Of a stretch of 64,000 bases of DNA, positions 27,552 through 38,300 are shown piece by piece; within the stretch, counting starts at the first letter, position 1, and each line of letters starts with the position of its first letter. The position numbers were made by a program, and so were the translations under genes. Where the stretch lies: the NCBI RefSeq assembly GCF_040822115.1, contig NZ_CP162004.1, positions 2,418,001 to 2,482,000 of the forward strand, given 5' to 3'. Source of the DNA: Flavobacterium sp. WC2421. Lineage in GTDB: Bacteria; Bacteroidota; Bacteroidia; Flavobacteriales; Flavobacteriaceae. The notes below the pieces were generated by a model, which saw nothing but the letters and a program-made list of their open reading frames with translations, searched no databases and was not told where the DNA came from.

Positions 27552-27830
27552 ATGAATATAGTTGAACGTGCGAAAGCACCAACCCCAAAGTTTTTTAAGG
27601 TTTTGAGAAGTATTGGAATGGCCCTATTGGCTATCAGCGGGATTATAATTGCGGCTCCGGTAGTTTTACCTGTAGCCGTTGTCAGTATTGCCGGATATGC
27701 AGCCCTTGCGGGAGGTGTTATTTCGGTAATCAGTCAAATTACGGTTGATGATGAGGCAAACCGAGAGCGGTCCATAGTGAACCGGTTGAAAAAAGACAAT
27801 CAAAATTTACCCCGAGATGGAATCAAATAA
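27552..27830 (+). CDS. Small membrane protein (92 aa)
   Basis: 92 residues with a short basic N-terminus, then two closely spaced hydrophobic segments (about residues 20-43 and 45-65, rich in Ala/Gly/Val/Ile) and a charged C-terminal tail (DDEANRERS). This is a holin-like topology, but no family is recognised. It overlaps the next small ORF by 14 nt, implying translational coupling. It is third in the plus-strand cassette. Confidence 0.7.
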   Translation: MNIVERAKAPTPKFFKVLRSIGMALLAISGIIIAAPVVLPVAVVSIAGYAALAGGVISVISQITVDDEANRERSIVNRLKKDNQNLPRDGIK

Positions 27831-27993
27831 CAGCTTGCAAATCGGAACCGCATCCGGAACTTTATTAAGTGTGATGCCAAATATTGTTTCTGAAGATATT
27901 CTAAAAACGATTATCTTAGCGGTAATTGGAGCTATTATTAGTTTCATTATTTCGCTCCTTTTAAAAGGATTGACAAAATTTAAAAAGAAATAA
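27817..27993 (+). CDS. Small single-pass membrane protein (58 aa)
   Basis: 58 residues starting at the ATG at 27817 inside the end of the 92-aa gene. It has one hydrophobic helix near residues 30-51 (TIILAVIGAIISFIISLLL) and ends in KGLTKFKKK, so the tail should be cytoplasmic. It overlaps the upstream gene and is followed by a strong terminator at 28035, which supports it as the last gene of the cassette. Function unknown; holin- or spanin-like roles are only guesses. Confidence 0.65.
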   Translation: MESNNSLQIGTASGTLLSVMPNIVSEDILKTIILAVIGAIISFIISLLLKGLTKFKKK

Positions 27994-28034
27994 TTCGGGT
28001 TTGGATTGGTAACCTTTTCCCGAATTTACATGAG

Positions 28035-28063
28035 AGCCTGATCGAGAGATCAGGCTTTTTTTT
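28035..28063 (+). terminator. Rho-independent terminator of the plus-strand cassette
   Basis: AGCCTGATC and GATCAGGCT form a perfect 9-bp stem with a GAGA loop, followed by eight T, 42 bp after the last stop codon. Confidence 0.9.
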
Positions 28064-28064
28064 G

Positions 28065-28484
28065 TTATTTACAATACCTCAATAATATCACTCTTTTCAT
28101 TTCACTGATAAGGACAATATTCTTCTTTAATTGGTCCTCTTTTTGTTCCAATAACCTCAACGCCTGGATTTGTTTTTTATGCAGTTCGTGTTCTTGTAGC
28201 ATTTCGTTAACTTTTGACATAAAATCCTTTTTAAAATCAGCAATTCTTAAAAATGGAATTACGGACCCCAATAATGATTGGTGCCAGAATTTTGCTTTCC
28301 ATAAACTATAAGCTAACCAATACACTGTTTCGGCATCTTCATCGTTTTGAAATAGGATTACAAAGCTATTGGTAAATGGTTCTTTTTGAGGCTTGCCACT
28401 GTTCATTCCTTTGTTCAGAATAAAGATTTGGTTTGCTCTGTAAACAGCATTTTTTTGGTGTGTTTTGATGATGAAATTCGGCAT
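28065..28484 (-). CDS. DUF6943-like protein (139 aa)
   Basis: 139 residues, MPNFIIKTHQKNAVYRANQ onwards, with a globular domain containing PFTNSFVILFQND and VYWLAYSLWKAKFW, then a helical C-terminus. I recall this as the DUF6943 family found on Bacteroidota mobile elements; that name is from memory. No catalytic motif is visible. It is isolated, convergent with the plus-strand cassette, and next to the GC-richer gene-free region. Confidence 0.65.
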   Translation of the reverse strand: MPNFIIKTHQKNAVYRANQIFILNKGMNSGKPQKEPFTNSFVILFQNDEDAETVYWLAYSLWKAKFWHQSLLGSVIPFLRIADFKKDFMSKVNEMLQEHELHKKQIQALRLLEQKEDQLKKNIVLISEMKRVILLRYCK

Positions 28485-29540
28485 AGCGCTTTGGTGTTAA
28501 AGATTCGACCTTAATTTTTCGGAAAAGAAAAAAGAGAAAAAAAGAAAGCCGTTATAACAGCAGAAATGACGAACGAAAATGGAGGGAAGAATGACCGACT
28601 GAAAGTGAGGAATGAATGCTATTCTTGCTGGATTTTTTTCTTTTTCTTTTCAGAAAAATGCACTATCGTACTGGTTGATGTTTCTCAGGGGAGTTCTTGA
28701 AGAAACGGCAATTAACACCCCCAAGCACCGCAAGGAGCAAAAAAAGTGGTGCCCCTTTTGAGGGCAAGGAATTTTTTTTTGCGGATGAGGAGCGCCGTGG
28801 CGGGGTTGCGGCAATCGAACAGCCACCATAGACGCGAGAGTTGAGCGGAGGTACGGAGCGAAACGTAGCGGCTATGAGCGTGAAACGGCGGGTAAAAAAT
28901 AGAAGACAACCGCCTTTGTGGCGGTGTACCTTGATTAAGGGCAAAGCTACCGAGCCAACTGATAATTGATAGTGGATAATTGATAATTGAAAATGGAGGC
29001 TTCTAAGATAACGCAAGTGAGGTAAGCGGAGCCAAGCCCGATGGCTGTGCGAAGGAGCAACCGCTGAAAAAACGGAGGGCTGCAGACATAATATGGCTGG
29101 AATGCAGTGAAACGTACCCGCGGCGGCGGGGGAGTGTAACGAAATGAAGCGGTATTGTGGATGCATAAGCCCGACCGAACGTAGGAAGTGAACGTGTGAA
29201 GATGAGGAACAAGCAGTGCAAAAAAAAAACAGCTGCTTATTTTCAAGCTGCTGTTTTTATTGTGACTGCGCCGTGCCTGTGGAACGGAGGGAAACCTGAA
29301 TATTAAATTGAAATAATAAATAGACTATTTACCAAAAGGGCTCTTATGAAAATGGCGGGTTGACCGACTGGAACAGCCGAACGGAACAAAGGGAACGACC
29401 GAAGAGAGACCTCTTGATTGCTCGTGATGTTGATTTCCTAAATTGTCTTATGAAATAGGATTCAATCATTCTTATAAATTCCAATGGTGGATTAATGATC
29501 CTAATTTGTTCTAGGTTTTCTACCCACCTTTTCTACCCAC
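28485..29540. other. GC-richer 1-kb region without a credible gene, possibly structured RNA or oriT
   Basis: The stretch from about 28690 to 29220 is visibly richer in G and purines on the plus strand than its surroundings. It has many short hairpins (for example ACCGCC-TTTGTG-GCGGT near 28910, CGCC-GT-GGCG near 28790) and GAAA-type loops. Several overlapping minus-strand ORFs exist but show shifting frames, odd composition and no conserved motif. TGACCGACTG occurs at both sides (28592-28601 and 29361-29370), and a GATAATTGA repeat cluster lies at 28959-28992. Confidence 0.45.
29221..29258. terminator. Terminator-like hairpin in the gene-free region
   Basis: AAAAACA (29225-29231) pairs with TGTTTTT (29252-29258), with inner GC and GCTT/AAGC pairs. 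On the minus strand a T-run of nine follows the stem, and on the plus strand five T close it, so it may end transcripts from either side. Confidence 0.65.
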
Positions 29541-30920
29541 CTACGGTAATTTGAACTTGATCATCCATTCACCACCTTTTGCGCCACCTTCTCTTTCCAG
29601 TAAGCCTAATTCTTTTAGCGCTTCTATGTTGTTGTCAATAGCAGTGCCACTTAAGCCGATATTTGATTCGAGTTTCTTTTTTGAGATTTTACTGTTGTAA
29701 TGAATAGCCTTTAATATTTCTATTCTGTTTTCGGATAGTTTTTCTACCCACTTATCTACCCACTTATCGAAATCAAATGGTCTTCGGAATGTTACTGTAA
29801 ACATTCCATCAATATTAAATTCTGGTGGAGTTAATCCTTCTTCAAGCATCAAGTCTCTCATTCTGCTAATACCAGAACCTATTTGTTCCACCATTCGCAT
29901 TCTTTCGAATAACCCAAAAATTAGAGGATTACGGCTTAAGCTTCTTTTACCAAATTCATTTCGGGGAATAGCACTAACTAATCCGCCAGGATTACTAATT
30001 TCTACACGATCATCAAACAATTCTATTGTAATTCTACCGCCTTTATCATAGTAATCACGATGTGCTAATGAGTTTATGATTGCTTCCTTGAAAACAGTTT
30101 CCGGAATTTCCCATAACTCTTTTCTTGGTTTGGAACCTTCTCCCTCAATTTCATAGCGGATATCAAGTTTAGAGTGAAGCCAATACATGCTTTTTAGAAA
30201 TTGTTGATACAGTGCACCGGTCATTATTTTATCATCAATAATGTACCTTTTGTCTGTTCCGTCAAATGCGATACATCGTATAACTGCTTTTTCAAAAAAG
30301 TGTTCCGGTTCTTTGGCAAAGAATAACACCCCGCCATTTTTTAAATATCCTTCTTTTGTAGTTAATCTCAAATTGCGGAATATTTGTTCATCAGAAATAG
30401 TGTTGTTTAATCCTGCCTCTGTTCTAAATACGGCTATATTGTCTTTGTCAAGGTCAGTTACTATGTTTACTTCTGTGCATGGCGCTTCGTCAAAATAAAT
30501 TCTGTCCGCTTGTTGAAAAAAGTCTCTCATTTCTTCGACAGTAGTTAGCTTTTGTGAATTTGGACCTTGTCGTACATAAATTGCACCCGACAAAACATAA
30601 GGTTTGTTTGCACCCGATGGCACTTCAATGGCCGTAATTTGTTTACCTTCTATTTCAATACTATAGGTTTCACATTGTAGCGATGGAGATATTTCGTTTA
30701 TTGAGTTTTGAATTGCAGAACGTTTTGCATTGTCAATAGTTACTCCTTGTATTAAATTATTATCATCTACACCAATAAGAACTACACCACCGGAGGCATT
30801 TGCAAAAGCACATACCTCTTCTGTAATATCTTTTACCTTGCTAGGGAGACTTACTTTGAATTCTGCATTATATCCTTCTCCTGAGCTTATGATTGATTGT
30901 ATCTCTTTGACTGACAGCAT
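29541..30920 (-). CDS. AlbA-2/Schlafen-type ATP-binding regulator
   Basis: 459 residues. The N-terminal AlbA_2 (Schlafen-AlbA) domain is at 1-125 (EFKVSLPSK, CAFANASGGVVLIGVDD, IYVRQGPNS). A HATPase_c_4-type domain follows at about 260-370 (SLAHRDYYDKGGRITIELFD in part, EISNPGGL). The C-terminus is a winged helix (KISKKKLESNIGLSGTAID in part). These proteins are usually annotated as RecG-like transcriptional regulators and often accompany defence genes. It lies 8 bp after the STAND NTPase gene, so it is part of that operon. Regulator or effector-modulator roles are both possible. Confidence 0.85.
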   Translation of the reverse strand: MLSVKEIQSIISSGEGYNAEFKVSLPSKVKDITEEVCAFANASGGVVLIGVDDNNLIQGVTIDNAKRSAIQNSINEISPSLQCETYSIEIEGKQITAIEVPSGANKPYVLSGAIYVRQGPNSQKLTTVEEMRDFFQQADRIYFDEAPCTEVNIVTDLDKDNIAVFRTEAGLNNTISDEQIFRNLRLTTKEGYLKNGGVLFFAKEPEHFFEKAVIRCIAFDGTDKRYIIDDKIMTGALYQQFLKSMYWLHSKLDIRYEIEGEGSKPRKELWEIPETVFKEAIINSLAHRDYYDKGGRITIELFDDRVEISNPGGLVSAIPRNEFGKRSLSRNPLIFGLFERMRMVEQIGSGISRMRDLMLEEGLTPPEFNIDGMFTVTFRRPFDFDKWVDKWVEKLSENRIEILKAIHYNSKISKKKLESNIGLSGTAIDNNIEALKELGLLEREGGAKGGEWMIKFKLP

Positions 30921-30928
30921 ATTTTTTA

Positions 30929-33900
30929 TTATTTTAAAGAATCAATTGCTTTGTTCGACGACAATCTTAAATGTTCGAGTTTAAGCATTTCGTCAAAAAT
31001 AACTAATACTTGCTCAATCTGTTTCTTATTGTCTTTAAAATTATTATTTAAACTACTATAAATAGAAAGTACCAATTGAACCGGTTCGGTATCATAATGT
31101 CCTCTATTTTGAATGTTTGGAACCCTGTTAAATTTCATGCTTTTTACTAATTCTAAACATTCAATAGGGTAGTCTTTTGTATTCTTCAATAGATATTGTA
31201 AAAAATATCTGGGATCTTTCCGGAACAGATCAGATTTTGCATAAACTTTCATAAAAGAAAATAAAACGTTAAAGTTTGAAGAATTAAACTTTCGAAGTAT
31301 TAAACCTGAATATGAACTAGCAAAATCATCTTCTTTTTCATCAAGAAATTGAAATAATATTTCGATACATTTATTGTCTAATATACCATCTTTAAATAAA
31401 TTTTTTTCAGCAATATGTATTGACTTTAATCTGGCAGTTTTGCTTTTCGAAATTAATCTATTATAATATTCTTTCTTCTTATCATAGCCTAGGAGCCAGC
31501 TATGAACAATTAAAACACTACCATTATTATGTAATTCTTCATTATCAATAATTTTATTGAATAACGGTTTCATTTCCTGATAAAATTCATTCTTTAAATA
31601 ACTGGCCGCCAGAAAAGAATTTTTTAAAAGCGTTAGGTCATCAGTATCTGTTAATTTGATGAAAATTTTAAAAGTTCTATCTAAATCTAAGTGATTCAAA
31701 TAAGCCAATTCAAATAAAACTGCCACCCTTACTGAAAGCTGCGGGTCATTTATTACTTGTTCAGCTGTACTGAAAATGATTTCCTTAAACCCCGGATTGT
31801 AGGAACACTTTATTAGTTTATGGATGGCAGCACCTCTAACAGAATTTAAACTATCGTGTAAAGGATCATTCGGATTAAGAGGCTTTTCTGGATTTGGATG
31901 ATTTAAAGCCAAATTAGCTAAATAATTTAATATTTCTAAATCGACAGCCTTATTCCCAATGAAATAATCCACATTCCAAACAGAATAAAGAGTGTTAGTT
32001 TGGTTAAGATTTCCATTTATGAGTTTTAAATAAAATTTCTTTACTTTTAAAACATCATATTTTGCCTTTATTAAACCAGATATACCTGAAAATAAATAAT
32101 CTATTGATATATTTTCAGTTTCAAATAATTCGATAATTAATGGATAAAACCTATCGGCATCATTACTTACCTCTTCTTCAAAAGACCTAGAATGCTCTAA
32201 TTTCCCCCCTTTTGAGTTGCCACTAAATCTATCTTTTTGATAATCATCCCCAAATACTAAAATACTATTTTTCCAATCTGCATTGTTCATTTTCTTGTAA
32301 GCTTTACTAGAAAGAGGAGGCCCAATACAACTCCAACTAACATTACTTCCATCTAACTGTTTTTCATTAACTTCGCCAAACTTCCTTTCTAATTCTTGAT
32401 GTGCTTTTTTTAATATTGGAATATCATAAACTTCTTCTTTTGGCAAAGCATCAATAAATAAATATTTTTTTTTACCATAAAAACTAAGTGCAGGTTTTCT
32501 TTTATTGTTTGCATCGGTATAGAAATAAAAATCAGCGGGGTGTTTTATCGATAATAGAATTTGAGAAATTTTAATTTTATCTTCTGCAGAATAGATATAA
32601 AAACTTTTGCTAATAAGATTTCTTAGATATAACTGAAATTTATCATCAATTCCATTAAATCCATTTTTTACATATATAATATTAATAAGTTCAAGGATTT
32701 CATTTTTATATAATAATGGGATTTCGGATAATCCCAAAATCAAAATTTTAAGATGCGATACAGAATTTGATTTTGAATTTTCTTTAAAAAAAGCTTTTAA
32801 ATATTTCTTATCCCTTGCTTTAGATTTGATATATTCAGTTAATAAATTCTCTATAAAATCATCGGCATTTTCCTTAATATCACTTTCAAATAATTCTGAA
32901 AATTTAGAACTTTCATATAAGGGGCTATTAATTTCATCGTGGCTACCGGTATACTTAGTATCCTCAATAATTTCATCAAATATCATAAAGAAGAAGATGA
33001 AAGTTTCATCAGGATTCAATTCATTCATCTTTTCAAACAAGCTTACTTGGTCATGACTGAAGTTAATTGTAAAAGAATTTTCGTCGAAGCATTTTAAAAT
33101 AATTGGCTTAAGCTTTTCAAAAACATACTCTGGATGTTTTTTGAAAATCTTTTCTAAAATCTGATAATGCCAGAAATCATCTTTCTTTTTATCAGATTGA
33201 CTAAAAGGAAAATAAGTGTCAAATAGCTTAAGTAATTTGCTGTTTTCCCATTCTTCAACATTCGTTAGAAATCTATTTATAAAATATTGTTTTTCAGAAA
33301 AATCAGGAACTTTATCAAAATAATCCATAATGATATCTAAGCCTTTATGTGTATTATTTATATAAAGTCGCAAAATTAAATTTAATCTGATGTCCTTTTG
33401 TTTTGCATAATTGTATTTTGGAGCATTTTCAGGGTTAATAATTTTTTTGGTTATTAAGTTTTCATGGAGATTGTTTTTCCATTTTTTCTCATAAGTGAAA
33501 TATGTTAATGGTATATTTTTATTGAGTATAAACGCTAGCCATCCTTTTGAGAAAATTGAACTAATAAAAATTTCGGTATATTTAAAATTGGTTAAAATTA
33601 GTTTTGAAACAATCATTTTCTCCTCTTCAGAAGGATTGTTTACCTCTCCTAAACTTGTAATTACTAATGTCTTTATATGGAATCTATATCTTGAAGATTT
33701 TATTAATTTGCTTATTGTATTAGAATATTCTTTGGGATTAAATTCTCTGTAATATTCGACAACCATTTTTACAGTTGATCTTACATACAAGCTTTGATTA
33801 TTTTCTTGAATGTATTTTTCTAAAGATTTTCTGTTTTCTACAAATTGTCTGGAAAACGTATAATCATAAAATGTTTGATGGAAGAATTGCAATTCATCAT

Positions 33901-35371
33901 TATTTTCGACAAGTAAATGATTGCTCTTTAAATAATTAATTTCCTGGAAATTTTCATTGTCAAATATATTCTTAATTGTGATTTGCTGATCTTCATACAT
34001 TTTATCAGCAATCTTATATAAAATTGATTTTAAATCTAATCCCTGTTTACTAGATATTAATTGTTTCCATAGCGAATCATATAAATCCTTCAAGGAAGTT
34101 AATGAATCAAGATTTAATTTTTGCTTATTAGGTAATTTGCAAAATATATCCAGATGATTAGGGACAGTCAATAACTCTAAAAGCTCTTCAGAAGTATTAT
34201 TAATTCCATACTTTGATAAAACCTCTTTGACTTTTTCTTTCGAAATTGATGTTATTTTAACTTTTGAATATTTGTCTGATTTATATATGCTTAACTCTGC
34301 ATCATAATTTAAATCATAACTTCTAGTAGATATAATTATTCTTATGTTTTTATGATATGATAGATCAGCAATTAATCTATTATAAGTTTGAATATATTCC
34401 CTGTTTGAAGAAAGAGATTGAGAAAGGGCATCTAGTTGGTCAACAATAATGACTAAATTTTTATTTTTATCATTATATAGTTTTGCTATAGCTTCTATTG
34501 AAATATTTTCTTTTTGAAATATCTTTTTTTCTAACTCAATTCTATCAGCAGCAAAGTATTTGTCTGCTTTTATTCCCAAAACATCTATTTCATCTTTTTT
34601 AAGTTTTAATAATAAGTCTTTTAGAACAACTGTTTTTCCATATCCTTTTTCGCCCTCTAGTATAAAAACATTTTTTTCATTAACTTTTAAAACATTTTTT
34701 ATCCAATTATAAATTTTTGGGGTTTCTTCTCTTTCAATGTGCGTTTCAATATTTTCTCCAAAAAAATGCGGTGCGCTTTCAAGATAAAAATTTGCTTTTT
34801 CCAATTCAATTTTAGCATCTTCAAAGGAAATTATATTAAAAGCTTTATTGCTGATATCATCAATTTTTTTATCAATTGTATCTAATTTTAAAGAGTCTTC
34901 TAATTTAAATACTTGATTGAAAAGTTTATGTTCTTTAAATAAATCGATTAAATCATTACCGTCCTTTAAATTAATAAATTCATGATCTAAAGAATAAGTT
35001 AATTTTGTTTTATCTACCCAATTACTCCACCATATGCTTTGTTTTAAATCAAGAATTCTTGGAATACAAAGAATCCATTCTTTCATTTCATAATCACTCG
35101 ATATAATTGCTGTTTTGAATGATTCTCTAATTTGCTGTTGTTGTGAATTGCCAAACTCCTCCAGAAAGAATTTACATTGAATTACTATAATAGGTTCGAT
35201 GCCAATCTCACCAATAAAAACATCAATACCACCATCTCCTTGTGAAACTTTTACAGTTTTTACATTTTTGTTTGGATAAATAGTATTAAAAAGTGTAGCA
35301 CAATCTTTCTCAAATGCAGCTCTAGCTCCTTCAATATTTGTATTTCTAACTTTGTAGTCTTGCCAATCCAT
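30929..35371 (-). CDS. Avs-like STAND NTPase with N-terminal PD-(D/E)XK nuclease
   Basis: 1480 residues. The N-terminus holds a PD-(D/E)XK (Mrr/Cap4-type) nuclease: GDGGIDVFIG near 44 and IVIQCKFF near 65 give the D...QxK signature. A P-loop NTPase domain follows with Walker A GEKGYGKT near 240, Walker B LVIIVDQLDAL near 305 and ISTRS. The remaining roughly 900 residues are alpha-helical repeats suited to sensing. This order is that of antiviral STAND (Avs) proteins, which recognise phage proteins and degrade DNA. It sits between a type IIG restriction-modification gene (12 bp upstream) and the AlbA gene (8 bp downstream). Which Avs type it is cannot be told by eye. Confidence 0.85.
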   Translation of the reverse strand: MDWQDYKVRNTNIEGARAAFEKDCATLFNTIYPNKNVKTVKVSQGDGGIDVFIGEIGIEPIIVIQCKFFLEEFGNSQQQQIRESFKTAIISSDYEMKEWILCIPRILDLKQSIWWSNWVDKTKLTYSLDHEFINLKDGNDLIDLFKEHKLFNQVFKLEDSLKLDTIDKKIDDISNKAFNIISFEDAKIELEKANFYLESAPHFFGENIETHIEREETPKIYNWIKNVLKVNEKNVFILEGEKGYGKTVVLKDLLLKLKKDEIDVLGIKADKYFAADRIELEKKIFQKENISIEAIAKLYNDKNKNLVIIVDQLDALSQSLSSNREYIQTYNRLIADLSYHKNIRIIISTRSYDLNYDAELSIYKSDKYSKVKITSISKEKVKEVLSKYGINNTSEELLELLTVPNHLDIFCKLPNKQKLNLDSLTSLKDLYDSLWKQLISSKQGLDLKSILYKIADKMYEDQQITIKNIFDNENFQEINYLKSNHLLVENNDELQFFHQTFYDYTFSRQFVENRKSLEKYIQENNQSLYVRSTVKMVVEYYREFNPKEYSNTISKLIKSSRYRFHIKTLVITSLGEVNNPSEEEKMIVSKLILTNFKYTEIFISSIFSKGWLAFILNKNIPLTYFTYEKKWKNNLHENLITKKIINPENAPKYNYAKQKDIRLNLILRLYINNTHKGLDIIMDYFDKVPDFSEKQYFINRFLTNVEEWENSKLLKLFDTYFPFSQSDKKKDDFWHYQILEKIFKKHPEYVFEKLKPIILKCFDENSFTINFSHDQVSLFEKMNELNPDETFIFFFMIFDEIIEDTKYTGSHDEINSPLYESSKFSELFESDIKENADDFIENLLTEYIKSKARDKKYLKAFFKENSKSNSVSHLKILILGLSEIPLLYKNEILELINIIYVKNGFNGIDDKFQLYLRNLISKSFYIYSAEDKIKISQILLSIKHPADFYFYTDANNKRKPALSFYGKKKYLFIDALPKEEVYDIPILKKAHQELERKFGEVNEKQLDGSNVSWSCIGPPLSSKAYKKMNNADWKNSILVFGDDYQKDRFSGNSKGGKLEHSRSFEEEVSNDADRFYPLIIELFETENISIDYLFSGISGLIKAKYDVLKVKKFYLKLINGNLNQTNTLYSVWNVDYFIGNKAVDLEILNYLANLALNHPNPEKPLNPNDPLHDSLNSVRGAAIHKLIKCSYNPGFKEIIFSTAEQVINDPQLSVRVAVLFELAYLNHLDLDRTFKIFIKLTDTDDLTLLKNSFLAASYLKNEFYQEMKPLFNKIIDNEELHNNGSVLIVHSWLLGYDKKKEYYNRLISKSKTARLKSIHIAEKNLFKDGILDNKCIEILFQFLDEKEDDFASSYSGLILRKFNSSNFNVLFSFMKVYAKSDLFRKDPRYFLQYLLKNTKDYPIECLELVKSMKFNRVPNIQNRGHYDTEPVQLVLSIYSSLNNNFKDNKKQIEQVLVIFDEMLKLEHLRLSSNKAIDSLK

Positions 35372-35383
35372 GGTTTACTATAC

Positions 35384-38300
35384 TTAATTACTTTCCACAA
35401 TCTCTATCTCTTCCTCACTCAAACCATACAACTCATACACCATTTTATCAATAGCTTTTTCGGTTGTTTCTATTTGTGATTTGAGGTTTTGGGCTTTGGT
35501 TTTGTTTTCTTCAAATAGATCCAGCCATTCAAACTCGTCTTTTTTCGTGAGGGGAGTTTGTCCAGCTGTTTTAATCGCTTTGTTGAGTTCTGTGATGAAA
35601 TCAGCAAATGATAATTCGCTCCAGTTTTCAAGTTTTTTTGAATTTAAATTTAAAATATTGAATTTTGAATTAAGAAAACTTAAAAACTTAACTCTAGATT
35701 GTTCTTCTTTTAAGTTTATTTCTAATAATTTATCAATATTTGTTGAAATCAAATTTTCATTAATTAATATTGGAATTGGAAGCCATTCAATATTTATTTT
35801 TTTAACTTGAGGATAAACTTTACCTCCTTCGTCTAACTTCCAAGAGTATAAATATTTAAATAATTTTGAATTTAAAATCCCAAGTAAAAATTTCAAAGTA
35901 GCAACTTTATCATTTGCTTCAATTTTTAAATTTAAAGTGTGTAAAGTGTCAAGTGAGTAATAATTATCATTATCAAAAACTCCTATTATATGACTTGCAG
36001 TTTGTCTAATTAATATTTTTGGCTCATTAAAGTCTCTTTCATCTCTTGCCCAATGTAGACAATACCAAGGCAAATTGCCTTGTGCAGTTTCTCTTTTTTC
36101 AGACAACTTATTTTTAAATTGTTCTAATAATACCGATATCTTATTTTGAGTGTCTAGGTCAGTCTTTTTTGTAGAGTATAAGATATAGTCGTCATCAAAA
36201 AGAATTTTATTTCTGTGTATTGATTTCCCTTTTAATACTTTTTTAAAAATAGTTTCTGGTATTCCATTTTCAATAAAATAGTTTTTCTTTCCAATAAAAA
36301 AATCATTTCCTCCAGTTGTTATTCCTTGAGTTATTTTTAAAATATCACTTAATTTATGAGGACAATTTTTTATAAGCTTTTTAATATCAAAATTCCCAGT
36401 TGATTTTAAAATGAATCCATTTGAACTTAAGTTTTCGGAACTTAATAAAGGTATAATTGAACTCTCTAAAGATGTTATTTTCTCTTTTATATTTATTCCT
36501 CTAAAGTTTTCATCTTGGGCTTTAAATTTTGTTAAAATAATGATTGCAGTATCTACAATTGCATCTTCAAAAACATTTGTAAGACTAATTAACTGTTCTA
36601 TATTATTTCCTTTTAAGAGCAGCTTTCTTAAGCTTGAAAATTGAGCGTAATCTATAAACGTATTAGGTGTTATATAACATAGTTTTCCTTCTGACTTAAT
36701 TAAGTTTAAAGCTACTTCAAAAAACATAATGTACATATCAAATGTCCCCGAAAATGAGGCTTCGAATTTTTTAAGTAAATATGTTTTTTCGGTTGAATTA
36801 AAGTAATCACCATAAGGCGGATTCCCAATAATCACATCAAAACCTCCTTTGGCAAATACTTCTGGGAATTGTTCCTTCCAGTTGAAAGCTTTTTCACCCG
36901 CAATGGCTTTGCTGTCAATAAGCGAGTTACCGCATTTAATGTTGTTGTTTAAGCTCGTGAGTTTTCGTTTGGGTTGGGCAGTACGCAACCACAAAGAGAG
37001 TTTTGCAATTTCTATGCTTTCTTCGTTGAGGTCGACCCCATAGATGTTGTGTTCCAGGATTTGGTTTTCGATATCGGGAAAGACAAAGAAACCTCCAAAG
37101 AGTTGTTTGTTGAGTTCGTCTAGGTAGGCGTGTTCCTTGATCAAGAAATCTAAGGCTTGGTTCAGGAAAGCTCCCGAGCCACAAGCTGGGTCACAGATAG
37201 TGAGTTCCAATAGCCATTCTCGGTAATCCTTGAGTTGGTTGTCCAGTTTTATGATGGTGGTGGTTTGACGGTTCTTGCGGCCTTTGGCGTATTCTTCGTC
37301 AATTATTCCTAGTTCTTGTTTTTTCTCAGTACAAAGTTTACCAATGGTGTTGTCGACTATGTATTTGGTAATGTATTTCGGGGTGTAGAAAACACCGTCT
37401 TTCTTGCGTTTGGTTTTTTGTTTGTCAAAATCGGTTCCTTCAATTTCGGCATTTACACTTTCGATTTCATTAAGTGAATGTTCGAAAATGTGCCCCAGAA
37501 TGTTGACATCTACCTGACTTTCGAAATCATAAGTAGAAAGTTTTAAGGTATGGCGGTAGAGTAGTTCATTGTCTATGATCACGGCATCGAGAATCGCATC
37601 GGGTTGGAAGAGTCCACCGTTATAAGCAAAGATTTCTTCTTTCTTGTCGGTGCCTTTTCGACCTGTATCGAGATAGCCAAAGTATTGTTTGTAGCGATCG
37701 TAAAGTGGCATTTCGACATCCAAATCAGCCAAAGCTTTCCATTCTTTTAGCACGGTATTGATGGAGTTTGGAGCCAATAATCCTCGGTCTTCTGCAAAGA
37801 GGATAAACAGAAAACGGTCAATCAATTTTTGTGATTTTTGGAAAAGAATCAGTTTAGTAGTCTTTTCGGGTAAATCATTAAGTAAGATGTTAGATCGATT
37901 TTGTTTGACTAAATCCCGGTACAATTCGCGTTTGAATACGGAATAATCCCCATAGAATTTTTTAGTAATATTTTCTTCTTCTACTACTGAAGCTTCTTTT
38001 ATGCTGAGTGGTCTGTTAGCCAAGATATTTTCTTTGGCCAGACAGAGGTAGAAGATTTCAAATGCGGCGTGGGTTAGGGTAAATAAGTTGAATTCTTCAT
38101 AGTCTACGGCATTGTTGATGTAGAACCTCAACTTCTCGAAATTGGAGGTAATGACATAGATACAGCCTGTTTGGTTGGCTTTGTAATCAAAGGCTTGTTG
38201 GCGGATGCTTTCGAGGTCTTTGGTGTTGGTTCCCTTAAGTTCAATTACTGCTAGGGCATTTCCGTCTTTGAGGATGGCGCCGTCCACTTTTTTGGCTCCC

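Noticed and set aside
28663..29246. Overlapping minus-strand ORFs of 65-167 aa in the GC-richer region
   Set aside because: They occupy different frames of the same bases, have skewed composition, contain translated simple repeats (NYQLS-type) and show no domain; the bias of the region itself explains their length.
37758..37946. Plus-strand ORFs opposite the type IIG gene
   Set aside because: Antisense shadows without own motifs or spacing consistent with expression.
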